7,084 nucleotides of DNA, from assembly GCA_910583815.1 (NCBI GenBank), contig CAJTZB010000132.1, positions 1-7,084 of the forward strand, read 5' to 3'. Below are positions 6,058 to 7,084 of this stretch, one piece after another. The translations under genes were made by a program, and so were the position numbers. The notes below the pieces were generated by a model. It did no database searches and was not told where the DNA came from. It was given only the letters and a program-made list of their open reading frames with translations. The stretch is from an uncultured Lachnospiraceae bacterium (GTDB taxonomy: Bacteria > Bacillota > Clostridia > Lachnospirales > Lachnospiraceae). Numbering within the stretch: the stretch's first letter is position 1; every line of letters begins with the position of its first letter.

Positions 6058-6375
6058 ATGTCGATTACACCATTGGAGACTTTGGCAGTAGCGCCAAAAT
6101 CACAGGAAGCGTCTACCTTCCGAACCAGCCAGCTGCAAAAGGAAGCAGGGCAGCAGACGCAGATTGCAGGGATGGTACAGCATCAGGCGCAGCAGAAGAT
6201 GAACAGGACAGAAAAGACATCTCAGAATGATGCCACACCATTTCGGTTTGATGCCAAAGAAAAGGGGAATAATTCCTATTATCAGCAGGAACAGAAGGAA
6301 CGAAAAAAGAAGGAAGAGGAGCAGAAAGAGGAAAGAAAGAAAATGCTCGGCTGTACCTTTGACATTACGGTTTGA
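6058..6375 (+). CDS. Small hydrophilic, Gln/Lys/Glu-rich protein, function unknown
   Basis: I cannot name this 105-residue protein. It has no signal peptide or hydrophobic helix. Residues 1-50 are polar and Gln-rich (KEAGQQTQ, HQAQQKM) and probably helical or disordered. A short block follows at 57-75 (NDATPFRFDAKEKGNNSYY). Residues 76-96 are an unbroken charged run of Glu, Lys, Arg and Gln, and the chain ends with a hydrophobic, strand-like tail, LGCTFDITV. From memory, clostridial flagellar operons often carry a small protein here with the same plan (charged middle and an FDI-type tail); this needs a search. The ATG at 6058 follows AAAGGGGA (6043-6050) by 7 nt; an ATG at 6050 is followed directly by a stop. 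It lies 31 nt after the DUF342 gene and 15 nt before the next gene, so it should be co-expressed with both. The ribosome binding site and position argue for a real gene. Confidence 0.8.
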   Translation: MSITPLETLAVAPKSQEASTFRTSQLQKEAGQQTQIAGMVQHQAQQKMNRTEKTSQNDATPFRFDAKEKGNNSYYQQEQKERKKKEEEQKEERKKMLGCTFDITV

Positions 6376-6390
6376 GGCTAGGGAGGAACC

Positions 6391-7084
6391 ATGTCACCAG
6401 TAGAAATTGTATTTGCCAGTTTAGGAGTTTTACTTTTACTTATCAGTTGCTTTATGACCGGAAAGAAGGAAGAACCAAAGACAGATTCGGCACAGCTTCC
6501 ATTAGAGCTGACAGAGGAGCAGAAGAGGGATTTGGAAGAGAAGATTGACCATATGCTGGAAGAGCGTACGGACCATCTGATTGTAAAAGCAGATGACTAC
6601 ATGAGTAAGATTTCCAATGAAAAAATTATGGCTGTCCATGATTTTACCGCGCAGATAATGGAAAAAATTAATAACAATCATCAGGAGGTTGTATTTCTTT
6701 ATGATATGCTGAACCAAAAGGAAGCAGAAATTAAAGAAACAGTGCAGGCTCTTGAAGAGGAAAAGAAGAATCTAAAAGAATCTGTGGAAGATGTAGTGCA
6801 TCTGACAAAGCAGTTAAATGCAATTATAAAGCGTTCCGAAGCAAAAAGTGAACTGCCGGTTTCAGAAGAAAAACCATCTGCAAAAAAGGCTTCCACAAAG
6901 GAGACATCTTCTGGGAAAGAGGTCCGTGGAAAGGCAGTTCAGAGAAAAGAGGTTTCTGAAAATGAAATATATCCAGAGGGAACTTTGCTTTATGGAGATA
7001 TGTCTCAGGAAACGATGAACGGAGGAAGAGGCAAAAAAGCTTCCGAAAAGAGTACCAGAGGAAAAGCGGCTGCACGGACCAAGA
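6391..7084 (+). CDS. Membrane-anchored coiled-coil protein, DUF6115-like; possible SwrB counterpart; 3' end outside window
   Basis: The frame is open from the ATG at 6391 to the window edge (231 residues, no stop). GGGAGG at 6381-6386 is the ribosome binding site. Residues 4-23 form one hydrophobic helix (VEIVFASLGVLLLLISCFM) followed by Lys25-Lys26, which predicts an N-out, cytoplasmic C-terminus anchor. Residues 39-85 and 108-155 are rich in Glu, Lys and Leu and look like coiled coil. Between them lies a conserved-looking block at 96-108 (NHQEVVFLYDMLN) that I associate with DUF6115. From about 156 on the tail is Lys/Ser/Ala/Arg-rich with a repeated pattern (KKAS...RGKA at 165-182 and 215-226) and a short aromatic island (IYPEGTLLYGDM). 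In B. subtilis the gene after sigD is swrB, also an N-terminally anchored, coiled-coil activator of flagellar export. The match here is by position and architecture only. The genes rpsB and tsf may follow outside the window, as in Bacillus. Confidence 0.8.
   Translation, partial: MSPVEIVFASLGVLLLLISCFMTGKKEEPKTDSAQLPLELTEEQKRDLEEKIDHMLEERTDHLIVKADDYMSKISNEKIMAVHDFTAQIMEKINNNHQEVVFLYDMLNQKEAEIKETVQALEEEKKNLKESVEDVVHLTKQLNAIIKRSEAKSELPVSEEKPSAKKASTKETSSGKEVRGKAVQRKEVSENEIYPEGTLLYGDMSQETMNGGRGKKASEKSTRGKAAARTK

Noticed and set aside
6017..6060. Hairpin at 6017-6038 as an intrinsic terminator
   Set aside because: The stem is AT-rich and is followed by A and G residues, not a T-run, on the + strand. 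There is no T-run after it on the minus strand either.
6440..6460. Possible lipoprotein signal (LISC, Cys20) in the DUF6115-like protein
   Set aside because: There is no basic residue before the hydrophobic stretch, and Lys25-Lys26 follow it, which favours a transmembrane anchor with a cytoplasmic C-terminus. The following coiled coil also fits a cytoplasmic protein.

Overview
The window is one continuous stretch of a long flagellar/chemotaxis (fla/che) operon from a low-to-moderate GC, Gram-positive, motile bacterium. Protein flavour, gene order and strong purine-rich ribosome binding sites point to the class Clostridia, probably Lachnospiraceae (relatives of Roseburia or Eubacterium). That placement is from memory of the families, not from a search. 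All nine genes are on the + strand with gaps of 11 to 70 nt. I see no convincing promoter, intrinsic terminator, tRNA, rRNA, CRISPR array or mobile element, and no non-coding stretch reaches 300 nt.

Layout: 1-1576, cheA (5' end missing, P2 to P5 present); 1590-2057, cheW; 2128-2748, cheC; 2760-3245, cheD; 3261-3566, a small two-helix membrane protein with an acidic tail, not recognised; 3633-4400, the motility sigma factor fliA/sigD; 4419-6026, a DUF342/FapA-type protein with a duplicated N-terminal unit; 6058-6375, a small, very hydrophilic unknown protein; 6391 to the end, an N-terminally anchored coiled-coil protein (DUF6115-like) that runs off the window.

How the genes work together: CheA and CheW form the receptor-coupled kinase core. 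CheC (CheY-P phosphatase) and CheD (receptor glutamine deamidase) form the Bacillus/Thermotoga-type adaptation pair, and both keep their catalytic residues. FliA switches on late flagellar and chemotaxis genes. The order cheA-cheW-cheC-cheD-sigD matches the distal end of the Bacillus subtilis fla/che operon, where swrB follows sigD. Here extra genes sit between cheD and fliA (one) and after fliA (fapA and a small ORF), and the last gene has a SwrB-like architecture.

The more unusual signals are the three poorly characterised operon proteins, two intergenic RNA hairpins without U-tracts (2066-2103 and 6017-6038), the duplicated FapA N-terminal unit marked by an 18-nt perfect DNA repeat, and an awkward fliA translation start. 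I found no clear evidence of a wholly new multi-gene system.
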